Of a stretch of DNA of 50,652 nt, positions 21,266 through 29,039 are shown one piece after another. The first letter of the stretch is position 1, and each line of letters starts with the position of its first letter. Origin of the DNA: a virus. The stretch is from IMG/VR virus record IMGVR_UViG_3300048838_000345, positions 1 to 50,652 of that record; one strand, given 5' to 3'. A program made the position numbers and the translations under genes. The notes under the pieces were generated by a model. That model saw nothing but the letters and a program-made list of their open reading frames with translations. It ran no database searches and had not been told where the DNA came from.

Positions 21266-21316
21266 TACAAACCTACTAATCCTTAGTAAGTTTAAATATT
21301 CACTTGTACTGACTAA
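21231..21316. other. Convergent intergenic region
   Basis: 86 bases between the two converging operons. It holds the arms of the leftward terminator and a small palindrome TACTAA-TCC-TTAGTA (about 21273-21287). No gene or promoter was seen. No clear terminator for the rightward operon was found here. Confidence 0.6.
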
Positions 21317-21562
21317 TTATTTCTTCAAAGCTGCAACCAAAGCGTTCATTTTTGCTTCAAGTGCGTCTAAACGTGACTCTGTTTCGACTAGAGGAGCAGC
21401 ATTACTGCCAGTTCCGTCTACTCCAACAAGATTTGCACTAGCTGGCATAGCAGCTACTGAAGATGGTTTAGAAGCTCGTGAGTGATATACTTTACCTGGA
21501 CTTGAAACTTGATTCATGTGTTCAGGTTTGTTTTTCATTGGTTTTGGGGCTCTTTGGGCCAT
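21317..21562 (-). CDS. Small hypothetical protein, last gene of tail operon
   Basis: An 81-residue protein. The N-terminal 50 residues are disordered-looking (Pro, Ser, Ala, Asn-rich) and the end is a short coiled coil (ETESRLDALEAKMNALVAALKK in two pieces). AAGGAG lies seven bases before ATG. A frame on the + strand covers much of the same bases but lacks a good ribosome-binding site and is rejected. It is possibly a minor virion or assembly protein; function unknown. Confidence 0.6.
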   Translation of the reverse strand: MAQRAPKPMKNKPEHMNQVSSPGKVYHSRASKPSSVAAMPASANLVGVDGTGSNAAPLVETESRLDALEAKMNALVAALKK

Positions 21563-21611
21563 AAATACTCCTTAACGTAATTGTGTTTGAATCGAACGGC
21601 TAGGCCGCAGA

Positions 21612-22223
21612 TTAAGGGCTGAAAAATCGTTTACCACTTTTAGGTGGAAACGTTTGATAATGAACTCTACGTTGGTCGTCTTTGACTTCGCACCATAGGC
21701 CCACTTGTTCTAGTAATTTTGTATTTTGTTCTGTCCACTCGTATAATTTTCCATCAGGGTCGGATATATCCACAGCCGCACCTTTTAAGTGCTGGCTACC
21801 CCAAGGTATCTTGTTCTCGTCAAACTGAACGTTACGTTTAACTGCTAGTTCTTTGTATATTCTTGTGTGGTCTTCTTTACTTCTATAACCTGAAGTAACT
21901 ACCATAGGTTTACCATAAGCTTCTCTTATAAGGTTTATACGTTTATGTAATTCCTTAATATTAGCTTGATGTTCTACTGGTATACTTTCTAATTTAGAAC
22001 CTTTTAAAAGTTCATTTAATGTTACCAAGTTTAGCAACTCTTTTTCTTGTCGCTTTTCTTCATAAACTTTGGTGGCATCTTCTTGTCTGATTTCTTGTCC
22101 TGTTTTGAGGACTTCTTGGACAATTGTTTCTTCTTCATTTCTTGCTTCTGTTTCATCGCTATTTTTTCCTATCAATTTGTTGATTATTAAAAGAATGAGC
22201 GACAATAGGCTGTTCTTCTCCAC
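21612..22223 (-). CDS. M15 peptidase (endolysin-type D,D/L,D-peptidase) with N-terminal anchor
   Basis: A 203-residue peptidoglycan peptidase that would cut cell-wall peptide crosslinks at lysis or entry. The M15 zinc site is clear: VTSGYRSKEDH, then SQHLKGAAVDISDPDG (His-x6-Asp ligands) and RVHYQTFPP (third ligand). Residues about 4-17 (NSLLSLILLIINKLIG) form a signal-anchor-like helix, followed by a charged coiled linker. GTG 22223 is preferred over TTG 22247 because GAGGAG lies seven bases upstream. The following 49-base gap holds a small CGGC-CTA-GCCG hairpin. The anchor suggests secretion without a holin, or membrane tethering; this is inference. Confidence 0.85.
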   Translation of the reverse strand: MEKNSLLSLILLIINKLIGKNSDETEARNEEETIVQEVLKTGQEIRQEDATKVYEEKRQEKELLNLVTLNELLKGSKLESIPVEHQANIKELHKRINLIREAYGKPMVVTSGYRSKEDHTRIYKELAVKRNVQFDENKIPWGSQHLKGAAVDISDPDGKLYEWTEQNTKLLEQVGLWCEVKDDQRRVHYQTFPPKSGKRFFSP

Positions 22224-22377
22224 TGACTTTCTCCTCTTTTTTGTCAATTAAATTATAACCGTCCTTATCACAGCTCCAGCTACAACTAGGACATTTCTTC
22301 CAACCTGAGTGCCTAAGTTTGTCGTTAGGGTGACATAACAAGTGAGTTAAGCACCTTTTACACGACCTTATAGACAT
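22159..22377 (-). CDS. Small cysteine-rich (zinc-ribbon) protein
   Basis: A 72-residue protein with CKRC, a further LLCH, and CPSCSWSC, a likely zinc ribbon in the first 40 residues; the tail is polar. The pattern RSCKRC-LLxH-LRHSGW-CPSC recurs in small phage proteins next to lysis genes, as I recall. The start is in a TAATG overlap with the preceding gene. Its last 65 bases overlap the M15 gene and contain that gene's ribosome-binding site, so the two are coupled. Confidence 0.6.
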   Translation of the reverse strand: MSIRSCKRCLTHLLCHPNDKLRHSGWKKCPSCSWSCDKDGYNLIDKKEEKVSGEEQPIVAHSFNNQQIDRKK

Positions 22378-23012
22378 TACACACCTTCAAAGTGAGTGAC
22401 TAGTATTTCAGCTAATGCTGGTTCTTTTCTCCAACCGCTCCAGTAACCTCTAATAGCCTCTCTCCATTTAGGAGTCATTAACTTGTACGCCTTAGTCCAT
22501 TTAGGGCTAACTACGCTTAGTTGAGCTAATAGTTGATTAGGTTCTCTTGTAGGAGTGATTATAGCGTTATAGGCTAAATCCATAGCTAACCAAGCATAAC
22601 CTATAATATTACCTTTGTGTCCGGCGCAAATAGCCAGGACCATTCTATTACTGGGCGAAAGGTAGTCTCTCCCGTTAGGAAATTTTTTAACGGTTCCAGG
22701 GTGGTCAGCTTCAGAGTTCTGGGCAAACCAGCCTCTAGTCTTTGCAGCCTCGTATAACGCTCTACAAGCCTCTAGGTGCCCTTGTTTACGTAACCCTGCC
22801 ACCAAGCACATTAGCTGGTCTCTGGTGAAGTTTAAAGGATTATTGGAGGGTACTTCTTGAGGGTGCCTAACTGCTAAATTGCCTATAACATAAGACGTAA
22901 GGTCTGGAGTTAAAGGGTGATTAACTATGGCCATCATTCCGGCAAGTCTGGCGCTATCCATTTTATCAGTAGCGCCTTCGTCTTGAGGTAAGCCTAATGA
23001 GTCAATAAGCAT
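22377..23012 (-). CDS. Hypothetical phage protein, 211 aa
   Basis: A helical, Trp-containing soluble protein. Segments DQLMCLVAGLRKQGH, ALYEAAKTRGWFAQNSE, DYLSPSNRMVLAICAG and PNQLLAQL look like a family I have seen beside tail-fiber or lysis genes, without a known function. The conserved-looking Ser-Pro-Ser-Asn and Cys positions are not a recognisable active site. It lies between the fiber chaperone and the zinc-ribbon/M15 genes. Confidence 0.6.
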   Translation of the reverse strand: MLIDSLGLPQDEGATDKMDSARLAGMMAIVNHPLTPDLTSYVIGNLAVRHPQEVPSNNPLNFTRDQLMCLVAGLRKQGHLEACRALYEAAKTRGWFAQNSEADHPGTVKKFPNGRDYLSPSNRMVLAICAGHKGNIIGYAWLAMDLAYNAIITPTREPNQLLAQLSVVSPKWTKAYKLMTPKWREAIRGYWSGWRKEPALAEILVTHFEGV

Positions 23013-23022
23013 AAATTACTTA

Positions 23023-23445
23023 TTAAACGTTAGGTTTAGTTGGCCACTCTACTTCGTCTCTTGGGTCAGAAACTTGGGAGGGTAGGTCTCTAAGGGCTTC
23101 TCTATAAGCTTCAATTAAAGCTTTGTTACCTTCGCTAATTGGAAAATCTGGTAACATGAATTTATCAGTCTCAGTAAGTTTAGCATCACGTTTATCACGT
23201 AATACTGTCCACGCCATTTCTAATTGGGCGTCTACTTTTGCTTCTGATAGGCGAAGTTTCATTTGTTCGCCGTCCATATAAGCTTCGCAAGTATCTTTAT
23301 CAAGACCTTCAGTAAGTTCTAAGTGTGCCGCCATAGGCTCCGCTTGGAGCCAAGAACGATTAGCACTAGTATCGTCCTTTTGTTCTGCTTCGTAAGAACC
23401 CATAATTTCTAGGGTTTCTTTTTTAACGATAATAAATGTTTTCAT
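23023..23445 (-). CDS. Tail fiber assembly chaperone-like protein
   Basis: A 140-residue protein. The second half, MAWTVLRDKRDAKLTETD ... YREALRDLPSQVSDP ... VEWPTKP, matches the C-terminal domain of phage tail-fiber assembly proteins: RdxxLxxTD, then YRxALRDLP, then WPtkP. Such proteins help fold or trimerise the fiber tips. It directly follows the fiber cassette, which is the usual place. AGGAG precedes the ATG. Confidence 0.75.
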   Translation of the reverse strand: MKTFIIVKKETLEIMGSYEAEQKDDTSANRSWLQAEPMAAHLELTEGLDKDTCEAYMDGEQMKLRLSEAKVDAQLEMAWTVLRDKRDAKLTETDKFMLPDFPISEGNKALIEAYREALRDLPSQVSDPRDEVEWPTKPNV

Positions 23446-23457
23446 TTTTAACTCCTA

Positions 23458-24522
23458 TTATAATTCTGCGTCTGCTGTCCATTGATACCTGTAAGCCACT
23501 GTCGTATCTACACCTAAAGCCGTATCAACAGAAAATGCAGAAGTAGTACTTTCTACTGCACTGGCTGCAACAGGGCTATTAGCATCCAAATTTCTTATAC
23601 TGCCTGCGGCTCCGCTAGCAGTGTCCCTAAGTGTTATTATAGGCGCAGTTCTTTTTTCTACTTTAAAATAAGCTCCAGGAGTAACACTTGTTCCGTTATA
23701 TCTGGAATAATGTGCTGCGCCAGCAGTAGTAATAGCACCAGGCACAACGTCTAAGCTATAACTTTTCTCGTAATACCTTTGACAAAGAGCTAACTCTCCG
23801 CCAAATGTCTTACCTGCTGTTCTAAAAGGTAAAGCTTCTGCGCCCTCGTTTATCATGACTCCGGTTATTCTAAAATTTGTGGAGCCAGTGTTAGTGCCGT
23901 TAACTTGGTTAGCAGTAGCAATAAACTCTCCAGTTTGCCAGGCTCCAGCAGTTGTATGATAAGTAGAACCTGAAGCAATCGTCCACACAACTCGCAAACC
24001 TAGACTATTAGTATAATTCCAAGTTCCTGTAGAAGGTGAAGCTAGTACGGTAATTGTTTTCTTTTCCCAAACTTCAGAAGAAGTAATAGTGTATTCTGCA
24101 ACATAAGAACGGTCTACACCCGCATTCAAAAAAGCTACGCAGTAAATCCCAGGAGTTGTAGCTTTTACCCAAAAAGATAAAGTAAACTTTTTTTGCGCTA
24201 AATTAGCAAAGTTATACCCTTCAATTGATTGTCTAATAGTACAAATATCACCTGCTGCGAGTGAAGTGTCGGGAGTTGTTAGATTATATCTTAAACTATT
24301 TTGAAACAAGTATCCTGATTCAGCTAGGGTTGGAGCGTCGGTGTCTTGCGTAACTGTATGTACCATTGCACCAACTTTACTATACTGATATCTGTCTAAA
24401 TGGTAGGCTGCATTTGCTATTGCTGTAAAAGATGTTCCTCTTTGAGCCAATCTCATATCGCTGTTCAAAAGGTAATTACGACCGTAATCTTCTCTTAAAT
24501 CTAATTCTGGTGATTTAGCCAT
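23458..24522 (-). CDS. Tail fiber / receptor-binding paralog A
   Basis: A 354-residue protein. The N-terminal NYLLNSDMRLAQRGTSF and later YHLDRYQY fit a common fiber domain (N-x-L-x-N-x-D/F-M/x-x-x-x-QRG ... DRW). A beta-sandwich segment (FTLSFWVKATTPGIYCV) and CQRYYEKSY follow, and the end reads YQWTADAEL. It is paralogous to the genes at 24532 and 29040. Such proteins usually bind surface sugars. The stop and ribosome-binding region after DAEL are nearly repeated between copies. Confidence 0.75.
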   Translation of the reverse strand: MAKSPELDLREDYGRNYLLNSDMRLAQRGTSFTAIANAAYHLDRYQYSKVGAMVHTVTQDTDAPTLAESGYLFQNSLRYNLTTPDTSLAAGDICTIRQSIEGYNFANLAQKKFTLSFWVKATTPGIYCVAFLNAGVDRSYVAEYTITSSEVWEKKTITVLASPSTGTWNYTNSLGLRVVWTIASGSTYHTTAGAWQTGEFIATANQVNGTNTGSTNFRITGVMINEGAEALPFRTAGKTFGGELALCQRYYEKSYSLDVVPGAITTAGAAHYSRYNGTSVTPGAYFKVEKRTAPIITLRDTASGAAGSIRNLDANSPVAASAVESTTSAFSVDTALGVDTTVAYRYQWTADAEL

Positions 24523-24531
24523 AATGTCTCC

Positions 24532-25623
24532 TTATAGTTCTGCATCTACAGCCCAATTCGTATATAATGAACCGTTGTTGGCTGGTGTTCCGCTTGGAGT
24601 TAACCAATAATTTTTTGTAGAGACTCCGCCAGAGGCTATACCGTGATTAGTCGAATTTTGTGTGTCCCATATAGGATTGACAGTATTTCCATCATTTGGA
24701 TTATATAAAGTGATTGTCGGAATTACTCGTTTTTCTACTTTGAAATACAAAGTAGTAAAAGGTCTATTAGTTGCGCCAACGGCATGCCAAGTATGTGAGC
24801 CTGCATAAGTAGGAAAAGCTCCAGCAGAAGCTCCTAAATCATAACTCTTTTCGTAGTATCTTTGGCAAGCTATTAACTCTTCTTCAAACGTTTTACCAAA
24901 CGTCGTAAAAGCAGGTTGGTCGTGTGTACCTTCAACAATCATGACTCCGGTTATTCTGAAATCTGTAGCTCCAGTATTTACTCCGTTTACTTGATTTGAA
25001 GTAGAAAAAAATCCACCAGTTTGCCAAGTATTAGGGGTCGTTTGAAAATCAGTTCCAGAAGCCAATGTCCAGGCCACTCGCAAACCTATACCAGTACTAT
25101 AATTCCAAGTACCATCTAGTGGGGCTGCGTCTACATTAATAGTTTTGTGTTCCCAAGTATTCGTGGCATTTATTGTGTATTCTGATACATAAGAACGATT
25201 GAAACCTGAATTAGTGAGACTCACGCAATAAGTTCCAGCAGTTGTGGCCTTCACCCAAAAAGACAAAGTGAAAGGTTTTTGAGAAATTTTAGCCCAATTA
25301 TAACCTTCTATAAATTGTCTTATATTTACTACATCTCCTGCGGCAATTGAAGTGTCAGGGGTTGTCAGGTTCAGCCTCATACTATTTTGAAAAAGGTAAG
25401 CTTCTCCAGTAGCACTTTCTACTTGTGCAGGTGTTGGAACATCTGTATCTTGTGTGATAGTGTGTACTGCTGTAGATATTTTATTATAATTCCATCTGTC
25501 CAAAGTGTACGTGTTGTTAGCAACCGCAACAGCCGCAGCAGTAACGTACCTTTGAGAGATTCTCATGTCGCCGTTTATAATATAATTTTTTTCTAATTTA
25601 TCTAATCTTGGAGTTAAACTCAT
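24532..25623 (-). CDS. Tail fiber / receptor-binding paralog B
   Basis: A 363-residue paralog of the 23458 product: NYIINGDMRISQR start, YTLDRWNY, FTLSFWVKATTAGTYCV, CQRYYEKSY, and the end NWAVDAEL. The two copies agree closely through the middle (beta-sandwich) and differ mainly in the last 100 residues before the shared tail, as expected of swapped receptor-binding tips. AAGGAG precedes the ATG; the gap to paralog A is 9 bases. Confidence 0.75.
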   Translation of the reverse strand: MSLTPRLDKLEKNYIINGDMRISQRYVTAAAVAVANNTYTLDRWNYNKISTAVHTITQDTDVPTPAQVESATGEAYLFQNSMRLNLTTPDTSIAAGDVVNIRQFIEGYNWAKISQKPFTLSFWVKATTAGTYCVSLTNSGFNRSYVSEYTINATNTWEHKTINVDAAPLDGTWNYSTGIGLRVAWTLASGTDFQTTPNTWQTGGFFSTSNQVNGVNTGATDFRITGVMIVEGTHDQPAFTTFGKTFEEELIACQRYYEKSYDLGASAGAFPTYAGSHTWHAVGATNRPFTTLYFKVEKRVIPTITLYNPNDGNTVNPIWDTQNSTNHGIASGGVSTKNYWLTPSGTPANNGSLYTNWAVDAEL

Positions 25624-25633
25624 ATTACGCTCC

Positions 25634-26968
25634 TTATATGTCTTTTAGTTTAGCTGTTGCAGCCCAGCCGGTAATCGGCACTTTGGCTAAAAACATATAT
25701 GTAGTTTCTACTACGCTTAGTGGAAGATAAACAGAACCTATGGCGCTCTTAGTAGAATCCGCGTCACCTAAAGCAATTGCTAGATTTGTAGAATTATAAG
25801 CCCAAACTGTGCCGTCTTGAGGACCTCCAACAGAGGAATAACCTCCAGCAGGACCTACAACCGAAGCTGTATTATAATCGACGCCTATTCCAACCTTACT
25901 GGAGTTTATCGTGTGTCCAGAAGGGATTGGAAATAAATATGTGCCAGTTCCTGCTGTTCCAGCCGGAGTAGCAGAATAAAGTTGATATGAAATCTCCATA
26001 GAATCGCCAACTCGTCGATACTTAGCTGAATTAATTACTGGAGCGGCAACCGTTGGAGCAGTAGTAGTTGCGCCAATTATTAACGTGTAAGTTTGCCATT
26101 CAGTAACTATAGGAACTTCTTTATTTTCTAATTCTAATACTCTGTCTCCAAAAGCTTTTAAGTCTACGTTATTTGGAGCTGCTTGAAAGTTAGTTTCTGG
26201 TTGGCCTGCTAAGGCCGCTACAGTAGGAATAACTTGGTCTAACTGACCGGCTAAATTTTCAATAGTAGCCATCATAGAGCCGTCAGGTCGTTCTGCAATC
26301 AAACCGTTACTGATAACCATAATGCTATCGGCTTCGCCTGAAGGGGCGTTATTAAACCTAACTATTACTCCTAGGCCGTTGCCAGCAAGAACTTCGTAAT
26401 AGTTGCCCTCTCCGCTAACAGTATTTCCAACGTTTCTAAACTGTTGAACGCCGTTACGGAATACGATTACTTCTCCAATTTGAGTATTGGGGTTGTGGTT
26501 GACTCTAAAAGGTTGGCCGACGTTGAAATCAGTGACTCCAATACCTAGAGTACCAGTAACTCCAATTGGCCTAGCGTCTACTATGTTGTTACCTGTACGC
26601 GCAGAAGCGTCAATAACCCCTATAAAGATTTCTCCTTCTAGGGCAGTAAAACCTTGAAACTCGATTCGGCTGTTAGACTTGATTGTGTAACTCAAATCTT
26701 GCATTAGCAAGTTTCTAGAAGAACTAGTCAAAGTTAAGTTCTTTTTATAAAACATTAAATTAGCAGCTAGCATATCCGCTGTAGAAGCGTTTACGAAGCC
26801 TAGGCTTGACATTTCAGTGGGAGTAGTCAAACTCCCAAGGTCAATACCTGTGGCCCCTAAAGAGGCTTTATGAGCGAATACAAGCTTTTTAAAGCCTACT
26901 GCAATAGAACGTTGTTCATTAACGTCTTTTTTGCGCAGACTTAAAGTATTTTTACCTGTAAGTGACAT
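25634..26968 (-). CDS. Tail fiber protein (collar plus tip domain)
   Basis: A 444-residue protein. The N-terminal half (FVNASTADMLAANLMFYKK, GIGVTDFNVGQPFRVN) looks like a shaft or attachment part. It contains GLIAERPDGSMMATIENL, similar to ILLRRPDGTLREITLD at the end of the 1549-residue protein. The C-terminal domain EWQTYTLIIG ... YRRVGDSMEISYQL ... LPLSVVETTYM ends in AKLKDI and is related to that of the 27656 product (ends QLKDL). Probably a virion fiber; the exact partner is unknown. Confidence 0.65.
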   Translation of the reverse strand: MSLTGKNTLSLRKKDVNEQRSIAVGFKKLVFAHKASLGATGIDLGSLTTPTEMSSLGFVNASTADMLAANLMFYKKNLTLTSSSRNLLMQDLSYTIKSNSRIEFQGFTALEGEIFIGVIDASARTGNNIVDARPIGVTGTLGIGVTDFNVGQPFRVNHNPNTQIGEVIVFRNGVQQFRNVGNTVSGEGNYYEVLAGNGLGVIVRFNNAPSGEADSIMVISNGLIAERPDGSMMATIENLAGQLDQVIPTVAALAGQPETNFQAAPNNVDLKAFGDRVLELENKEVPIVTEWQTYTLIIGATTTAPTVAAPVINSAKYRRVGDSMEISYQLYSATPAGTAGTGTYLFPIPSGHTINSSKVGIGVDYNTASVVGPAGGYSSVGGPQDGTVWAYNSTNLAIALGDADSTKSAIGSVYLPLSVVETTYMFLAKVPITGWAATAKLKDI

Positions 26969-26979
26969 TTATTACCTCT

Positions 26980-27654
26980 TTATGAATAGTATTCTGTTAT
27001 TTCTATGTAACCTGAACCACCGGCACCGCCTGCTAGTCCAGAAGTTCCTGCGCTACCGCCCGTACCAGCGGCTCCTACAGTGTAAGGGTATGTGGAGTTT
27101 GGGTTATTGATAATCGCTTCAATATAAGCTCCAGCTCCACCACCAGACCCAAAATAATTATTTACAACTAGATTTCCTGCGGCAGCTCCACCGCCACCAC
27201 CGCCAGTATTTGTTTGTCCTGCTGTTCCAGCCGCAGTATTGGCACCGCCAGAACCAGCTCCACCAAAATATGAACTACCTCCTTGAGAACCCATAATTGA
27301 AGGTGTTGCAGCCGAAGGAGCAGAGCCTAAAATTCCAGCCCCTTGTCCTTTTCCGCCAATAAATACTGACCCAATTGGGCCGGTTCCAAGACTTCCTGTT
27401 CCGCCAGCACCGCCAGCCGCAGCTTGTCCGCCAGCCCCACCTCCTCCAGCACTTAACAAGGCAGTTCCGAAAGTAGTATTACCGCCAGCGCCAGCAGCTC
27501 CCCAACTTGCTGTTCCCGAAGAACCGCCACCACCACCGCCGCCTACCATGCGGACGCGGAGATACTTTGCTCCAATAGGAGTAGTATAAGTTCCAGAACC
27601 TGAAGTAAATTTTTGTACTGTAGGATTTTTTCCTAATCTAGGTACTAGTGCCAT
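26980..27654 (-). CDS. Glycine-rich tail adhesin
   Basis: A 224-residue protein. YTTPIGAKYLRVRMVGG is the usual entry strand of phage glycine-rich domains, followed by long Gly/Ala runs and ending YTVGAAGTGGSAG ... GSGYIEITEYYS. This composition is like the polyglycine-sandwich receptor-binding domains of T-even-type adhesins. It would sit at a fiber tip and contact the host surface. The gap to the next gene is one base. Confidence 0.75.
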   Translation of the reverse strand: MALVPRLGKNPTVQKFTSGSGTYTTPIGAKYLRVRMVGGGGGGGSSGTASWGAAGAGGNTTFGTALLSAGGGGAGGQAAAGGAGGTGSLGTGPIGSVFIGGKGQGAGILGSAPSAATPSIMGSQGGSSYFGGAGSGGANTAAGTAGQTNTGGGGGGAAAGNLVVNNYFGSGGGAGAYIEAIINNPNSTYPYTVGAAGTGGSAGTSGLAGGAGGSGYIEITEYYS

Positions 27655-27655
27655 A

Positions 27656-28429
27656 TTATAAATCCTTCAGTTGAATGTTAGAGAAATTGACGATGGGGAC
27701 TGTGAACCGTCCGCCAATCGCGTCCGATGCTCCAAAAGTAATTGGTGCTGTAGTAGTAATTTGACCGGAACCGCCAGACTCAGACTGAGTAAATTCTACT
27801 GTTGTTGTTGTTGCATAAGTGACATTTCCAAGGTAAACACGCGCACCTGAATCAAGGATTGTAGCAGAACCAAGCGTCTCTCTGGCGTTTGATGATGACG
27901 CCAATTTTGCCGAGTCAATAACAAGGTTCGTTGGCATATTAATTGTGAGGTTAGCTGGGCCTCCAGGTGCTCCGCTAAAATTTAAAACAACATCAATTTC
28001 CACGGAATCAGCGACTCTCCTCCAACGTCCAGTATAAGTAGTAAACGTAGTCCAAGCTCCTGTTGGAACGTAATTTTTCCAATTTGTAGTAGGAACGCCT
28101 TCTAAATTGACAAAACTTCCAAACGCTACGGAAGTTTCTCCATTAGCGTAAAAAGCTCCAACTAATTTCCAACTAGTAAATCCAGCAGGACCTATGCTAT
28201 TAACGTTAGACGATATTCTAAGAACTGGCACTCCGCCACTAAGTACGGCGTAAATCATGTACAATGAGTTAGCTGTCATAGTAACGTCTGTTGCAATAGT
28301 TCTATTTAAACTATCTGTATCTATCTGTAATCCGCCAATATTCACAGTACTAGGAGCTAAAGTAATAACTCCAGACGAGTGAGATAAGGCTCCAATTTTT
28401 TCTTCTTTAATTTTTTGACCTATTCTCAT
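27656..28429 (-). CDS. Tail fiber protein with variable tip domain
   Basis: A 257-residue protein. The N-terminus (MRIGQKIKEEKIGALSHSS) is helical. The C-terminal part NWKNYVPTGAWTTF ... WRRVADSVEIDVVL ... ends in FSNIQLKDL and matches the tip domain of the 25634 product. AGGAG before the ATG lies inside the last codons of the GIY-YIG gene, so translation depends on sequence that arrived with, or is shared by, the mobile gene. Overlap is 23 bases. Confidence 0.65.
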   Translation of the reverse strand: MRIGQKIKEEKIGALSHSSGVITLAPSTVNIGGLQIDTDSLNRTIATDVTMTANSLYMIYAVLSGGVPVLRISSNVNSIGPAGFTSWKLVGAFYANGETSVAFGSFVNLEGVPTTNWKNYVPTGAWTTFTTYTGRWRRVADSVEIDVVLNFSGAPGGPANLTINMPTNLVIDSAKLASSSNARETLGSATILDSGARVYLGNVTYATTTTVEFTQSESGGSGQITTTAPITFGASDAIGGRFTVPIVNFSNIQLKDL

Positions 28430-29030
28430 TTGGTTCTCCTAGTTTTCTTTTTGGTTTAGGTTGAGCTTTTTTGATAAGTTCTGGGACCAAACTCTCATTA
28501 CCTTTTCTAACCCAAACACTATTAGCTCTTGAATACCTACGTCCATTAAGACAGTCTGATATTTTTAATCCTAGCTCATTAGTTATTTGTCTAGTAGAGC
28601 GCCATTCTCTAACAAGATTACCTTGTAAGTCGTATTGCAATACTGTCGGATATTTACCTTCCATACGTTTAATTTGACTCTTAGTCATCTTTTTTATAGA
28701 AGATTTGTTCCAACGTCCTTTTACTCCGCCGAACCTAATATTATAGCCTTGTTTTATAGAATTATATTTTTCAATAAACTCTACTTCTTTTTTGTTCAAT
28801 TCTTCAAAAGAAAAACATTCACACAAAGTTTCAACTACAAAATTACGCTTTCCATATTTTTTTATTGCTCTAGCTAGCTTATGACAAGGATTACTTTTTG
28901 TTTTATGTTCTATAAACCTTCTAGATACTGACTTTACAGTTTGACCAATATAACACTTATTGTTTACAATATTTGTTATTTTATAGACAAATCCATAAGG
29001 AGTTTTATCTTCTAGTAAAATTTGTCCCAT
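28407..29030 (-). CDS. GIY-YIG homing endonuclease
   Basis: A 207-residue free-standing homing endonuclease. GFVYKITNIVNNKCYIGQT (about 13-31) is the GIY-YIG core; RRFIEHK and the later EFIEKYN give the catalytic Arg and Glu. The C-terminal VLQYDLQGNLVREW ... ITNELGLKISDCLNG is a NUMOD1-type DNA-binding helix-turn-helix. It lies between two fiber genes, a common target for such elements. The AAGGAGACATA leader is nearly the same as that of fiber paralog A. Confidence 0.92.
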   Translation of the reverse strand: MGQILLEDKTPYGFVYKITNIVNNKCYIGQTVKSVSRRFIEHKTKSNPCHKLARAIKKYGKRNFVVETLCECFSFEELNKKEVEFIEKYNSIKQGYNIRFGGVKGRWNKSSIKKMTKSQIKRMEGKYPTVLQYDLQGNLVREWRSTRQITNELGLKISDCLNGRRYSRANSVWVRKGNESLVPELIKKAQPKPKRKLGEPNENRSKN

Positions 29031-29039
29031 TATGTCTCC

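Noticed and set aside
21237-21485. 82-codon frame on the + strand
   Set aside because: It overlaps the minus-strand 21317 gene, which has a proper AAGGAG, and lies past the end of the rightward operon in terminator sequence.
21570-21650. tRNA-like piece on the minus strand (GTTCGATTC after a short hairpin)
   Set aside because: The bases flanking the loop do not form a T-stem, no acceptor or anticodon arms pair, and the upstream part is the end of the M15 gene.
26980-27654. Repetitive GC-rich tract that might be a DNA repeat or CRISPR-like array
   Set aside because: The repeats are glycine codons of a tail adhesin; no constant repeat/spacer pattern exists here or elsewhere in the window.
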